Shown: positions 7,915-19,000 of the stretch, one piece after another | How the letters are laid out: the number at the start of each line of letters is the position of its first letter | Position numbering within the stretch: the stretch's first letter is position 1 | Assembly: GCF_001027925.1 (NCBI RefSeq) | Contig: NZ_LECT01000023.1 | Span: 62,001 to 126,000, forward strand | Origin: Rhodopirellula islandica | GTDB lineage: Bacteria > Planctomycetota > Planctomycetia > Pirellulales > Pirellulaceae | Direction of reading: 5' to 3' | DNA length: 64,000 nucleotides | The notes under the pieces: model-generated | The model's database searches: none | What the model was told of the DNA's origin: nothing | What the model saw: the letters and a program-made list of their open reading frames with translations, nothing else | Translations under genes and position numbers: made by a program

Positions 7915-10900
7915 ATGAAACGGTCGCCAACGAATAAAAACAGCGGGGTCATCCTGCTCGTCGTGCTCAGCATGCTGACGTTCTTCAGCGTGTTGGTTGC
8001 TGCCTTCTTGGTTTTCAGCAACCAAGCTCGGCAAGCATCATTCGCCATCGCGTCACGAAACGTCAAGCAGAGCCATCCAACCAGCTTGCTCGACGAAGCG
8101 TTGATGACCTTGATTCGTGGGACGAACGACGGAACCAGTCCGTTCTTTGGCGAAGATTTGCTGAGTGACTACTACGGACGCACCGATTTCTCGGCGTTGC
8201 AGGTGCGAACGGGAACCGTCGCAGCGATCCTGAACAATTCGTTCTTGCGATTCTCGGTCGCCAACGACACAACGGTCACGGGCAGCAAGTTGCTCTCCAC
8301 GGCGGTCATTGACGATCTCTACACGGGCCGCGTCATCACCTTCACTTCGGGCAATTTGACCGGTCGTTCGTTTCGAATTTTACGATCCATTTCCACGGGG
8401 GCGGGATTGCATGATTTTATCGTGTCCGCGGACGCTGAATTGGGAGCCTTCGTTCCGGTTGCGGGTAACACGATCAGGATGAACGGTGTCCCACGGAATG
8501 CAGTGGGAATTGGGTTCAACGGCACGAATGTCACGGCAACTGCGCCAAGAACCACTGCTGCGTACGGAAACGTTGGGTTTTCCCTTCCCCTTGCAGTTCA
8601 GCCCAATCTGCTGGACGACAGTGTTGATAAGAGCACCTTTGTCGCTACCGCTGGGAGTGACTTCGACGAGAGTTACGACGCTGCCGATTTCAACAATTGG
8701 TTTCTCAGCTACCGCGATTCGAGCGGCGTTGTTGTCCCATCGTTTCATCGCCCCTCGGTCATCAATTACATCCTGAATGAAACCACGACTTGGGATGCTC
8801 CACCCACGAATGGGTATTCCGATGTGGTCGCAAGCATCGCGAGAGGAACGTTTCGGCCGATCCCGATTGCCGAGAATCAGTTGCGGCCACTCATGGCAGG
8901 TGGATCAGAGGCGGTTCACTCTCGTTTCAATGGTGGCAATCCTAGTTTTGCGCTTCGTGCTCCGCTTCCGATGCAGCAAACGGGAGGAGCCACTCCCAAC
9001 TACGACGCGGCTCGTGCTCGTTTGAATCAGTTGGCGAGTGCTTTGATCGAAGGCCCTTGGGACGTCGACAACGACTTTGATGGAATTCCCGACAGCATTT
9101 GGGTCGACATGGGTTTGCCTCTGGTGACTTCACCTGAAGGCAAGCTGCTCCGGCCCCTGATCGCTCCCATGATCCGCGACATGTCGGGACGTTTGAACGT
9201 CAATGCCCATGGCAATTATGCGTTGATCAATCAAGGAGCAGGTGTCAACCAAATCGTTGGCGACTGGGCGGGCACAGCCGGAGTGTCCCAGTTTGCTTTC
9301 CGCGGTCTTGGCTTTGGTCCGGCGGAGATCAATATTCCTGGCACTGCTACCCAACTCTTTCCACTGCTTCGTGGGCGATATCAAGTTGGATCCGCGACTA
9401 GCGAAATGGTGCCCGGTCGAACGGGCGTGGACGCGTTGGGAATTTTGACGGCGAGCGCCCGTCCAGCATCTCTCGTCGGTGCTGGTGTTTACGGCAATTC
9501 CGTTGATCCCTACGGACGTGGCGGTTACGCGATGTCGCTCAGCGGTGACCTTGTCCCTGCCAATGATGGTGACACCGCAGTGCTCTCTCCTGTTGATCTT
9601 GGCGAGGCACTTGGAGATGATCCGGCAACAACGAGCTTTGTTGAACCGACTTCGGACGAATTGGTCGACAACCCTTACGAGTCCGACCCAACTGGTCGTC
9701 TGAGCGGCGACCGTCGCTACACGGAAGACGAGCTCGAGGCCATTGTTCGTGCGAATGAGTTTGACAGTGAAATGCTGCCAACACGATTGACGGAGTTGGT
9801 CAGGCCGCTGGTGACAGCGGAACCAGGATTGGTCAACGCAATCACGACGACCAGTCTTTCCGATGATTCGCCCTATGCGGGCGTCAGTGCGGCGTCGGCC
9901 TACGACGAATTGCGTTCACTCATCACCGCGATCGGAGGGGCTGCTCTCACAAATGCTCAACTCAATGATTTGGTTGCCCCCGAGTTGCGTTTGGCCAAAC
10001 GCCTGGATATCAATCGCCGCATCGGAAACGGGGTGGACGACAACGCCAATGGCGTGGTGGACGAACCGCGTGAGTACAACGTGGCGGTCTACGATGACGA
10101 TGGCAACGATATCGTCGATGGCACCAGTGAAACGACCGGGGCGGAGACGGAAGCATTCCAGTCTTACGCGGGACAAACGGTGGATGCGAACTTCCTCGGG
10201 GTAGCTCCTGACTACGTCCGTGATGATTCCGATCCGGTTCCCCCACGGCAATTGCTCGCTCGTCACTTGTATGTCTTGATGATGATCATCAGCGACGATC
10301 TGCGGAACAACTATCCCGGATACGGTGATATGATTTCTCCTGCTGTTCCAACCTCGGATCCGGAGGCGTATCGAGCACGGCGACTGGCACAGTGGGCGGT
10401 GAACGTCGTGGACTATCGTGATTCCGATTCGATCATGACCCGGTTCCCCTATGACCCCAACCCGTTCGATGGCTGGGCGGTCGCCGATGATCTCGACGGT
10501 GATGGCGTGATTGATACCACATCGACACCCGATGAACGTTTTGGCACCAGCACAACCATGCCAACTGCCCAAAGTCCTGTCGTCTTCGGATGCGAACAAC
10601 CCGAGTTGTTGTTCACCGAATCCTATGCGATGCATGATGTCCGGGTGCGTGATACCGATCTCGACACGGACAACAAAAAGGGGAACATGGCGCCTGACGA
10701 GGACGAGGACACCGATCAAGTTCGCATTCCTCAGGGATCGCTGTTTTTGGAATTGTATTGTCCTCGGCGACGCGTCATTGCTCCGAATGTGGATCCCAAC
10801 ACGGCAGGAATCCCTCGTGAGCTTTACGACGTCAACACCTCTGGTACCAACGTTGCCTATTCGCTCGATCTGGACCGTACGATCACGACCTACTTCGACG

Positions 10901-13368
10901 GAACCACATGGGGTGACACTTCAACGGCGGATGTAGAAATTCCTATCTGGCGGATCGCCATCAGTGAACCGCACTTCGATACGGGAACGGCTGCCAACAA
11001 CCCTGTCGGCCAAGGGAACTCGCCAGTGGAGTTGCGAGACACACTTCCAGACACGCTCTCATTTCAACCCGAGCTTGGGAATCTCAATGCAATGGACGAG
11101 ATTGATTTGACAGCAGGGAATCTTGATCTGAATCGATTTGTGTTCTTCACGGACTACGCATCCATTGCTGATCTGCAAGACGCGATTTTACCGATTCCGG
11201 ATATCACGGAGCAGGCAAGTGTCTTTTTCAGTCGGAGCGGCACGGCAGCTTCGTTGTTCCCCGAACAGTATCTGACGATCGCTCCCCGAGTGACAACCAC
11301 ATTCGGCAGTCAAAGCTACACCGCCGGCCCAACGGCGCCGAGCCAACAGGTGTTCGAGATTCAGAACACGGCACCGGCAGTCGGGCTGATTCAGTTCGAT
11401 GCGGCCGGAACGACGTTGACTCCGGATACCACCACCAACATTCTTCCGGGACTGTCGTTGCCCATTTCTGGATTTGCTGCGGGGGATTGGACCAACACGG
11501 CTGCCACGTCACCGAACGGCATTGGTTTGAATGTTTCGGAACCTCTCGCGATCAATGCAGGGGACTACTACGCCGAACCAACCAATCGTTATATCAACGC
11601 TCCCAACTATCCTGCGGTGGATGCCTATGTCGAGATCGACAGTGGGGCCAATCTCATCGCAGGGGCCGTCCGTGACCGACCCGAAGACATGCGAGTCAAC
11701 GGCCCAATCCGACAGTTGACTGAAGCCTTTGCGGCCGATCCGGCGACGGTTGCAGACCCAATGCTCGGAACGGTGCCGAATTATCGCACCGCGTTCTTGC
11801 AGCGGCTTGCTGATCCGACACGGGGATTCCATCCGACGTTGAACCCTTATCGGACCGTGGATCAAATCGCAATCGATCTGACGATCTTCAGTGGCGAGGA
11901 CACGGCGTCAAGTGTGACGAGCGGTGGCAACGCACCTGCCACTCCAACCACGGAGCTTGCCTACGCAACGGAAAGCCGCCAGCGGGATGGGGTTGGAATG
12001 AATGGGGTTGGCAGCAACGTCCTGTATTCCTACAGCACGGAAGTTCCAGCGACCGTGGCTCCACCGATGGCTCCGGGCGGGACTGACTTCTTCAATCTTG
12101 GGGCCGCACTCGAGACAACGTTCAATTATCTGAACACCAACTTCGGTGCACCAGTGACCACCCCTGTGCGTGGGCGTCCGGCGGTCCCGTTTGCAATGCA
12201 CCCGTGGTTGAATCGTCCGTATGCCACGCCGCACGAGCTGATGTTGGTGCCGGCCTGTTCGGCGGGGCGACTGTTCGAAGAATTCAGCGTGGTGGATCCT
12301 GCGAATCCGGATCCAGAGATCCTACCGGAGACCAGCACCACGACGACGGACCCGGCCTACGCGGAGACATTTGTCTCGCCCTTCCGGCACCTGCTGAATT
12401 TCTTTCATAGTGAGAATGTGAAACACTCTGGTGCTGCCCCTGCTGCGGAGTTCAACGCCCTGTTTGACTTCGTTGGCACCCCGCCTCCGTTCCGAGGTGA
12501 ATCGGTTCCCATTCCACCTGCACTGATCAGTGCAACTCCGTTGGCACCCTTGTACTCGGCACCATTCAACTTCGTGGAAGACAATCGACGAATCGGGAAA
12601 GTCAATCTCAACACCATCGAGGAATTCTCGACTTGGAAGGGACTGATGCAGGGCCATCTGAATGCAGGTGAATACACCACTGCTGCGGGTGCTGGCACGG
12701 CAACTCAGCTGTCATACAACGAATTCGTGAAGTCTCGCCGCGGTTACGTTCCAACTGGAACTAAAACGACGGTGATGGATGCAGACGCAACGACTCCGGT
12801 GAACTACTTGCCCAATCAATTGGATCCACGCTTTCCCACGCAGTTCGCGGGCGTCTTCAAGCGATCCACATCGGGCCACCGCGCACCTGAAGTTCGCAAT
12901 TTGGGCACAACAGCCCTGGATGAATCGGAAGATCTAAGACGTCGCAGGGTCAATGTTGGTTTGCTGCGAGCGGCAGGTCGGCTAGACGAACAGGAATCGG
13001 CTGGCGGAACATCGCCGAATGAAGTTTCGTTGTTCGTTCGTGAGTCAACACAGACGCCTGCTGTGGGGGCAACGAATTTGTCGCAAGACCGGAATCGCAA
13101 TGCGTTCCTGAAATACCAGACGGTGAATCGGATGCCAAATCTGGTGTCAGATAATTCGCAAACCTTCCTCGTTCGGATGACGCTGGGCTTTTTCGAGGTC
13201 GATGCGACCAACACAAAGAACTTGGGGGCGGAGTACAACGAAGACAAAGGCGAGAACCAGCGGTATCACGCGATGTTCATCATTGATCGATCGATTCCGG
13301 TTGGCTTCATCCCTGGCCAAGATGTCAACGCGCGGGACACGGTCGTTTTCGAACGGTATTTCCAATGA
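7915..13368 (+). CDS. gspK: Giant GspK-like minor pseudopilin
   Basis: This 1817-residue protein opens NSGVILLVVLSMLTFFSVLV, a GspK-type helix lacking the +5 Glu. Two GspK-like patches are recognisable: MIRDMSGRLNVNAHG around residue 425 and GKVNLNTIEEFSTWKG near residue 1565. Ordinary GspK is about 300 residues. Several acidic loops resemble calcium sites (DNDFDGIPD, DDNANGVVDE, DDLDGDGVID). I preferred the ATG at 7915; a TTG at 7834 would overlap the previous stop but adds a leader without sense. It is followed 42 bp later by the GspJ-like gene. It probably caps the pseudopilus, with most of its mass being family-unknown extracytoplasmic insertions. Confidence 0.78.
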   Translation: MKRSPTNKNSGVILLVVLSMLTFFSVLVAAFLVFSNQARQASFAIASRNVKQSHPTSLLDEALMTLIRGTNDGTSPFFGEDLLSDYYGRTDFSALQVRTGTVAAILNNSFLRFSVANDTTVTGSKLLSTAVIDDLYTGRVITFTSGNLTGRSFRILRSISTGAGLHDFIVSADAELGAFVPVAGNTIRMNGVPRNAVGIGFNGTNVTATAPRTTAAYGNVGFSLPLAVQPNLLDDSVDKSTFVATAGSDFDESYDAADFNNWFLSYRDSSGVVVPSFHRPSVINYILNETTTWDAPPTNGYSDVVASIARGTFRPIPIAENQLRPLMAGGSEAVHSRFNGGNPSFALRAPLPMQQTGGATPNYDAARARLNQLASALIEGPWDVDNDFDGIPDSIWVDMGLPLVTSPEGKLLRPLIAPMIRDMSGRLNVNAHGNYALINQGAGVNQIVGDWAGTAGVSQFAFRGLGFGPAEINIPGTATQLFPLLRGRYQVGSATSEMVPGRTGVDALGILTASARPASLVGAGVYGNSVDPYGRGGYAMSLSGDLVPANDGDTAVLSPVDLGEALGDDPATTSFVEPTSDELVDNPYESDPTGRLSGDRRYTEDELEAIVRANEFDSEMLPTRLTELVRPLVTAEPGLVNAITTTSLSDDSPYAGVSAASAYDELRSLITAIGGAALTNAQLNDLVAPELRLAKRLDINRRIGNGVDDNANGVVDEPREYNVAVYDDDGNDIVDGTSETTGAETEAFQSYAGQTVDANFLGVAPDYVRDDSDPVPPRQLLARHLYVLMMIISDDLRNNYPGYGDMISPAVPTSDPEAYRARRLAQWAVNVVDYRDSDSIMTRFPYDPNPFDGWAVADDLDGDGVIDTTSTPDERFGTSTTMPTAQSPVVFGCEQPELLFTESYAMHDVRVRDTDLDTDNKKGNMAPDEDEDTDQVRIPQGSLFLELYCPRRRVIAPNVDPNTAGIPRELYDVNTSGTNVAYSLDLDRTITTYFDGTTWGDTSTADVEIPIWRIAISEPHFDTGTAANNPVGQGNSPVELRDTLPDTLSFQPELGNLNAMDEIDLTAGNLDLNRFVFFTDYASIADLQDAILPIPDITEQASVFFSRSGTAASLFPEQYLTIAPRVTTTFGSQSYTAGPTAPSQQVFEIQNTAPAVGLIQFDAAGTTLTPDTTTNILPGLSLPISGFAAGDWTNTAATSPNGIGLNVSEPLAINAGDYYAEPTNRYINAPNYPAVDAYVEIDSGANLIAGAVRDRPEDMRVNGPIRQLTEAFAADPATVADPMLGTVPNYRTAFLQRLADPTRGFHPTLNPYRTVDQIAIDLTIFSGEDTASSVTSGGNAPATPTTELAYATESRQRDGVGMNGVGSNVLYSYSTEVPATVAPPMAPGGTDFFNLGAALETTFNYLNTNFGAPVTTPVRGRPAVPFAMHPWLNRPYATPHELMLVPACSAGRLFEEFSVVDPANPDPEILPETSTTTTDPAYAETFVSPFRHLLNFFHSENVKHSGAAPAAEFNALFDFVGTPPPFRGESVPIPPALISATPLAPLYSAPFNFVEDNRRIGKVNLNTIEEFSTWKGLMQGHLNAGEYTTAAGAGTATQLSYNEFVKSRRGYVPTGTKTTVMDADATTPVNYLPNQLDPRFPTQFAGVFKRSTSGHRAPEVRNLGTTALDESEDLRRRRVNVGLLRAAGRLDEQESAGGTSPNEVSLFVRESTQTPAVGATNLSQDRNRNAFLKYQTVNRMPNLVSDNSQTFLVRMTLGFFEVDATNTKNLGAEYNEDKGENQRYHAMFIIDRSIPVGFIPGQDVNARDTVVFERYFQ

Positions 13369-13410
13369 GGACGCGTCCGTAGTACCGCTCCGCTTCTCGA
13401 GTGATCCATC

Positions 13411-15501
13411 ATGAAACTTTCTATCTTCGATTCCACGAATTTGCGACCTATCCAGCTCATGTCTCGCAAGCCAAACGCTCGTGCCGCTTCCTGTCAACGT
13501 TGTTGCACGACGTCGGCGAGAGGCTTCACGTTGGTGGAGATGTTGATTGCGATGACGGTCACGTTGTTGATGATGGCGGCAGTCGCGCGGGCGTTTGCCT
13601 TTGTCGGAGCGAGAATCCGAGAGAGTCGTGGCAATGTGCAATTGGCGAATGAGTTGCGTGACATCACCACGAGGCTCAATGATGAGACGACCCGTTGCAC
13701 GGTCAGTCTGACGCCAACAACCGGTGGGCCAGATCCCTCGGGTTATTTCATGTACTACGAGGGGCCGGTGACCGACGCAACTTCATCGCTGTTCCGCGCG
13801 GGGCTGAATGCGGATGGGACGGTGGATGTTCCGGACTCCCGTTACGGGGACTTCGATGACTACCTTGCCTTCACCGCAATCGCGCCCAAGGGGAGTTGGT
13901 TTTCGGGAAAGGTTCCTCGATACATCCTGGATCAACGAGCGGCGGATTTAGCGGGGACGGCTTACAGCATCCCTTCGGACAACATCTCGACGCCCGATAT
14001 CGATGAGAGTCAGGTTCCGTTTGAGCCGGTGATGATCCGGTCTCGCTATGCAGAGATTGTGTACTTCGCGAGTCCCGAGTATCCCGACGTGGCTGCGGAC
14101 GACCCGGACTATCTCCGTTATGTCGACGTGGACGGCGACACGGATTTGGGAAGCGGGACGGCGTCGGAGAATGGGCTGCCCGATCGGATGAAGATCCATC
14201 GGCGAGTCTTGCTGATTCGGCCAGATTTAAACCTCTCCACAGGGCCGCTGCCGATTCAGAGCCGAACGGTTGGCGGCACCTCGGTGCCATTCATGCGGGC
14301 GGACAATTGGCCTGACGCAACCACGGCCACCGTTCGCGGCACCGCCCCAGTTGCTTCCGGGTGGGCATACGGCATGGCAGGCGTGCATCAACAATGTGAC
14401 CTGTCGGTACGTCGGGTATTCAATGCGGCGGGCACTCCCACTGCCAATGTCGCAGCCAACTCCCTTTCAGATCTGTCCATTCCGCACAACCGCTTCGCAC
14501 ACGTTCGGGTTCCCAATTCGGTGTTGACTGGTTCGGGGGGATCTGCCCCCACTTCGATGCCGGTATTGGCGTTGTCTGGTCCTGCAACCATCTTGAACAT
14601 GCTCAATCTCTCCGCTTCCACTCCACGCTTGGCGCCACCGCTTTCCAGTGCTGGTGCGGCCGCGGTTGTCACCCCGAGCCGACTGTGTGGTTTCTTGCGA
14701 CGTGAACTTGTGCTTGGCGACGACAGCACGCATCTCAATCCGGGTAAGTATTGGGGCGCTGATCGTCGAGGAGAGGATGTGGTGGTCAACAATGCACTCA
14801 GCTTCGACGTCAAAGTCTACGACCCCGAAGTCTCTTTGTTCGAGACGAACACGGGGCTTGTTGTCAGTCCGAATGACGCTGGGTATCGCGAAACTCTGCT
14901 GGACGCAATCACCAATTCAGAGACGCCGGTTTTGACGGGAGGATTCGTTGACCTCTGTTACCCGGTGCTCGCCGGGGGATCTCTTCGAGGTTGGCAAGCC
15001 CGTTATCTGGACCGAGTGAACACGACCACAGGATCGACGATCGCAGCGACGCCAGACTATCTCACCACACCTTTCTCTGGTTTGGATTCATTCTCCAATG
15101 CCTCGCAGTCGTATTCCAATCCGCTCTACCGTTCAGGACGTCTGCTGACGTCGGCGGTCAATACGATTTCGCTCTTCCAGCCTGCCTTCGATACCTACAC
15201 TTCGTGGTACGAAAAAGACGGCTTCCTTCAGGGGCGAGTGAGCGCCACGGCTGAGGGGACTCGGTGGACCACCACGGCCGGGGCGACCGCTGACCTTGGT
15301 GCTGATGGCATGGAAGGATTGGGCATCTATCAAGCCGGAGTCGCATCCGTCATCGGACGATACGGGCCGGACGACCTGGGCGAACGAGAAACGTTGCCAC
15401 CGTTCGTCGCGACGCCCGAAGCCGTTCAGATTTCGGTTCGTTTGGAGAATCCCACCACGCGGCAAATTCGCCAGGCCAGTGTGACGGTGCGGGATGAGTG
15501 A
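13411..15501 (+). CDS. gspJ: Minor pseudopilin, GspJ-like (large)
   Basis: This 696-residue protein has a leader of about 37 residues ending SARG, then FTLVEMLIAMTVTLLMMAA and a long helix (GARIRESRGNVQLANELRD). This is typical of GspJ/PulJ-type prepilins. An acidic VDVDGDTDLGSG loop lies near residue 237. A shorter leader could start at the Met of MSRKPNAR, and the sequence does not settle which start is used. It is the last gene of the secretion run; the next gene is convergent. Usual GspJ is about 200 residues, so it shares the size inflation of its neighbours. It would join the H-I-K-J tip complex. Confidence 0.78.
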   Translation: MKLSIFDSTNLRPIQLMSRKPNARAASCQRCCTTSARGFTLVEMLIAMTVTLLMMAAVARAFAFVGARIRESRGNVQLANELRDITTRLNDETTRCTVSLTPTTGGPDPSGYFMYYEGPVTDATSSLFRAGLNADGTVDVPDSRYGDFDDYLAFTAIAPKGSWFSGKVPRYILDQRAADLAGTAYSIPSDNISTPDIDESQVPFEPVMIRSRYAEIVYFASPEYPDVAADDPDYLRYVDVDGDTDLGSGTASENGLPDRMKIHRRVLLIRPDLNLSTGPLPIQSRTVGGTSVPFMRADNWPDATTATVRGTAPVASGWAYGMAGVHQQCDLSVRRVFNAAGTPTANVAANSLSDLSIPHNRFAHVRVPNSVLTGSGGSAPTSMPVLALSGPATILNMLNLSASTPRLAPPLSSAGAAAVVTPSRLCGFLRRELVLGDDSTHLNPGKYWGADRRGEDVVVNNALSFDVKVYDPEVSLFETNTGLVVSPNDAGYRETLLDAITNSETPVLTGGFVDLCYPVLAGGSLRGWQARYLDRVNTTTGSTIAATPDYLTTPFSGLDSFSNASQSYSNPLYRSGRLLTSAVNTISLFQPAFDTYTSWYEKDGFLQGRVSATAEGTRWTTTAGATADLGADGMEGLGIYQAGVASVIGRYGPDDLGERETLPPFVATPEAVQISVRLENPTTRQIRQASVTVRDE

Positions 15502-15546
15502 GAGTCAGAGTGGGAAAGGGGCTCCGGACCACAGGGACTCCAATTC

Positions 15547-15897
15547 GTAGGCCAGGTTCCACCTGGCGCTGGTTCCGCGCGAGGGAACTCGGAGCTTGCG
15601 TCGTTGGTCGCTGGATTCACTAGGTTCCGTAGGGTCCCTCGCTGACGCGTCGGGTTGTGAAGTGTTGGTAGCTGGATTCGCCCGAATTCAAAGACGTGGG
15701 TTGGTGGGCGGTCCAAATTCTTGGCGAATTCGGCGACGAGTGGCGAGTATGAGAAGATGAGCTGCCAAGCTTGTCGACATCGCAACACGCCGGTGAGCGA
15801 GGGACCGCACCACCATCCCCCACGACGGCCCCATCCGGGGCGATGGCGGCAATCGAACGTCGGGTTTTCATTTCGAGGGGCTTAGAAGCCCATCGTA
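15547..15897. repeat. Dispersed intergenic repeat modules between gspJ and polA
   Basis: The 537-bp gap between two convergent genes holds no gene. It starts with a half copy of the GTAGGCC-type hairpin (15547-15567). Later come copies of the segment reading GCTGCCAAGC...GTCGACATCGCAAC and of GACGGCCCCATCCGGGGC (near 15825-15845), also found at 19640-19795. The hairpin GGGCTTAGAAGCCC (15879-15892) sits immediately in front of the tandem array, as at 22428. Confidence 0.8.
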
Positions 15898-16020
15898 CGG
15901 AGCACGGAGCACGGAGCACGGAGCACGAGCTAGGAGCTAGGAGCTAGGAGCTAGGAGCTAGGAGCTAGGAGCTAGGAGCTAGGAGCTAGGAGCTAGGAGC
16001 TAGGAGCTAGGAGCTAGGAG
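15898..16020. repeat. Tandem array (CGGAGCA)4 then (GAGCTAG)13
   Basis: Four CGGAGCA heptamers (15898-15927) change directly into about thirteen GAGCTAG heptamers ending at 16020. The array lies just downstream of polA (read on the minus strand), separated from its stop codon only by the GGCCGGC-TCC-GCCGGCC hairpin. Confidence 0.95.
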
Positions 16021-16038
16021 CTGGCCGGCTCCGCCGGC

Positions 16039-19000
16039 CTAACAATCGGCCCAGGTTCGGCCGTGGGCGACGTCGACTTTCAGGGGCACGTCCAGTTCCA
16101 TCACGCTGGTCATCGATTCGCGAATCAAATCGGACAGGGCGTCCAGTTCTTCGTCGGGGGATTCGAGCAGCAGTTCGTCGTGGATCTGCAGCAGCAGACG
16201 GGCTTGCAAGTCGCTCTGTTTCAATTGCTCGTGGACTCGCAGCATGGCCAGTTTGATCAGGTCCGCTGCGGTGCCTTGAATCGGCATGTTGATCGCAATG
16301 CGTTCCGGTTCCGTGAGGCTGCGGCGTTTCGATTCGGGCAGGTTGGCGAGGTCGCGAACGCCTTTGATCTCTCGCCGACGACCCAACATGGTTGTCACGT
16401 AGCCTTCGTTTCGGCAGCGGGCCAGGGTGTCCATCATGAACGCTTCGACACCCGCGTAGCGCTGGAAGTACAACTCGATGTAATCCCGTGCTTCGTCGTT
16501 GCTGATGCCGAGTGTCTTGGCCAACCCAAACGGGCTTTGCCCGTACACGATTCCGAAGTTGATGGTCTTGGCGATCCGCCGCAGGTCGCTGGTCACTTCC
16601 GATTCTTCGATGCCGTTGACTTCGGCGGCGACTCGCGTGTGGATGTCGGCGTCGTCGCGGTAGGCACTGATCAAGGCTTCGTCACCGCTGTAGTGCGCGA
16701 GGACTCGCAGTTCAATTTGCGAGTAATCGGCGCCGAGTAGCGACCAGCCTTCTTGACCGGCGGTGAACGCGGCCCGGATCGCTTTGCCTTGCTCGGTTCG
16801 AATCGGAATGTTTTGCAGGTTCGGTTCGCTGCTGCTGAGTCGGCCCGTGGCCGCGACGTCTTGCCGGAAAGACGTGTGGACGCGCCCGGTTTTTTCGCAG
16901 ATCAATTGCGGCAGGGCATCGATGTAGGTGTTCTTGAGCTTGGTCGCTTGGCGGTACTGCAGGATGTGCTGAGCGATCTCGTGGTTGACCGCCAATTGGC
17001 TGAGCACGTCGGCATCGGTGCTGACCCCGGTCTTGGTTTTCTTGATCACCGGCAGGCCGAGTTCTTCGAACAGGACCACGCCGAGTTGCTTGGGGCTGTC
17101 GAGGTTGAACTCGTGTCCGGCGGAGGAGAACACGAGTGCTCGCAGGTCCGCGATTTCCTTTTCGAATCGCTCGCTCATTTGGGCCAGCGTGCCCGCGTCG
17201 ACATGGATGCCGTTGAATTCCATTTCGGCCAGCACATCGATCAGCGGCATTTCGACTTCATCGAACAAGCCATCCAAACCGGACTCGGTCAATTCGTCGC
17301 GGAGCGTGGGGGCGACTCGAATGGGCACGTCGACGTCTTCGCAGGCATAGGGGGAAACGTCGTCGACGGGGACTTGGTCCATCGTGATTTGTTTCTTGCC
17401 CGTCCCGATCAGTTCTTTGATGGAGAGGTTGTCGTGATTGAGTTTGCGTTTGGCGAGGTCGTCCAGCCCATGGTTGCGGCCTCCGGAATTGAGCAGGTAG
17501 TCGGCGACCATCGTGTCGAGTGTGATGCCGCCGAGCTGCACGCCGGCGGAACGCAGCACGATCATGTCGAACTTCAGGTTGTGGCCGACCTTCTCGATCG
17601 TGGAGGATTCGAAGACCTCGCGGAGGGTTTCGATCACCACGGACTGCTCGATGGTTGGATCTCCGGCGGGGGCGCGGACGGGAATGTAGGCGGCTTCGCC
17701 GGATTGCCACGCGATCGAGATGCCGACCAAGTCGCAGCCTCGGGCTTGGGTGCTGGTCGTTTCCGTGTCGATGGCGAGGACGGTTTGCTTGGCGAGTTCT
17801 TGGGCCAGGGCGTTCAGTTCGCTTTCGTTGGTGATGGTTTGGTAGCGAGATTCCCAGGCCGGTGGTGGTTCTTCCACCGGGGCTTCCCCGCCGAGCAATT
17901 CTGCGGCGCGACCGCGGAGGCGACGAAAGCCGAACTCTTGCAGCAACGCGTCGACGCGTTCGAGGTCGGCGGCGGAGCGGACGCAGCGGTTCCAGGGGAT
18001 CGGTGATTCGACATCGCGTTTGAGTTCGACCAGTTCACGTGACATCATCGCCGCCTCGCGGCCGTTCATCAGGTTCTCTTTGCGTTTCTTTCCCGAGATC
18101 GACTTGGCGTTGTTAAGAATCTCTTCCAGGGTGCCATGCTTTTCCAGCAGTTGCTGGGCGATCTTGGGGCCGATCAGGGAGATGCCGGGAACGTTGTCGA
18201 CTGGGTCGCCGACGAGGGCCTGGTAATCGACGACTTGGTCGGGCCGGATGCCCCACAGTTCTTGCAGTTCGGCGGCGTCGATCTCTTGGTCCTTGCGGAT
18301 GTTGTAGATCTTGGTTTGTTCGCTGATCAGTTGCCGGCAATCTTTGTCGCTGGTGACAATCAGGCAGCGGCCGCCGGCGTCTTCGACTTTCGCAGCGACG
18401 GTGGCCAGCAGATCGTCGGCTTCGAAGCCGCCCTGTTCGATGATGCCGATGCCCATCGCGTCGATGGCTTGTCGGATCAGAGGGATTTGTTGGCGAAGTT
18501 CATCGGGCATCGAGTCCCGGTTGGCTTTGTATTCGGGATACAGCTCGTTTCGAAACGTGACCTCGCTTTTGTCGAACGCGGCGATCAAGAAGTCCGGGTT
18601 CTTGCGTGAGAGCAATTCCAGCATGTCGCCGACGAAGCCATAAACGGCGGAGACAGGCAGCCCTCCGGTGCTGGTCATCGGCGGCAAGGCGTGGAAGACC
18701 TGGTAGATCAACGAGTGAGCGTCGACGACGACGACGAGTTTGCCGGTCAGGTCGGGGACCGGATCGTCGGTGGTTTCCGGGATGGGGCGTTGCAGCACAG
18801 CGGGCAAGGCATCGTCGGCGATTCGAACCGCGTCGTGCCGTTGCTTGCGTTCCTCCTGTGTTTCGCGATCGGCTCGCGGGCCCGAGTGAGAAGCGTCCAG
18901 GGGCGCAGCTTCGGAGGAAGTCGGTGCGTGGGATTGCCGGGCGGCGTGGGTTGGCAGCGGCGTCACGCCTTTGCCCGCGACGGACGGAACGGTCTCGGCG

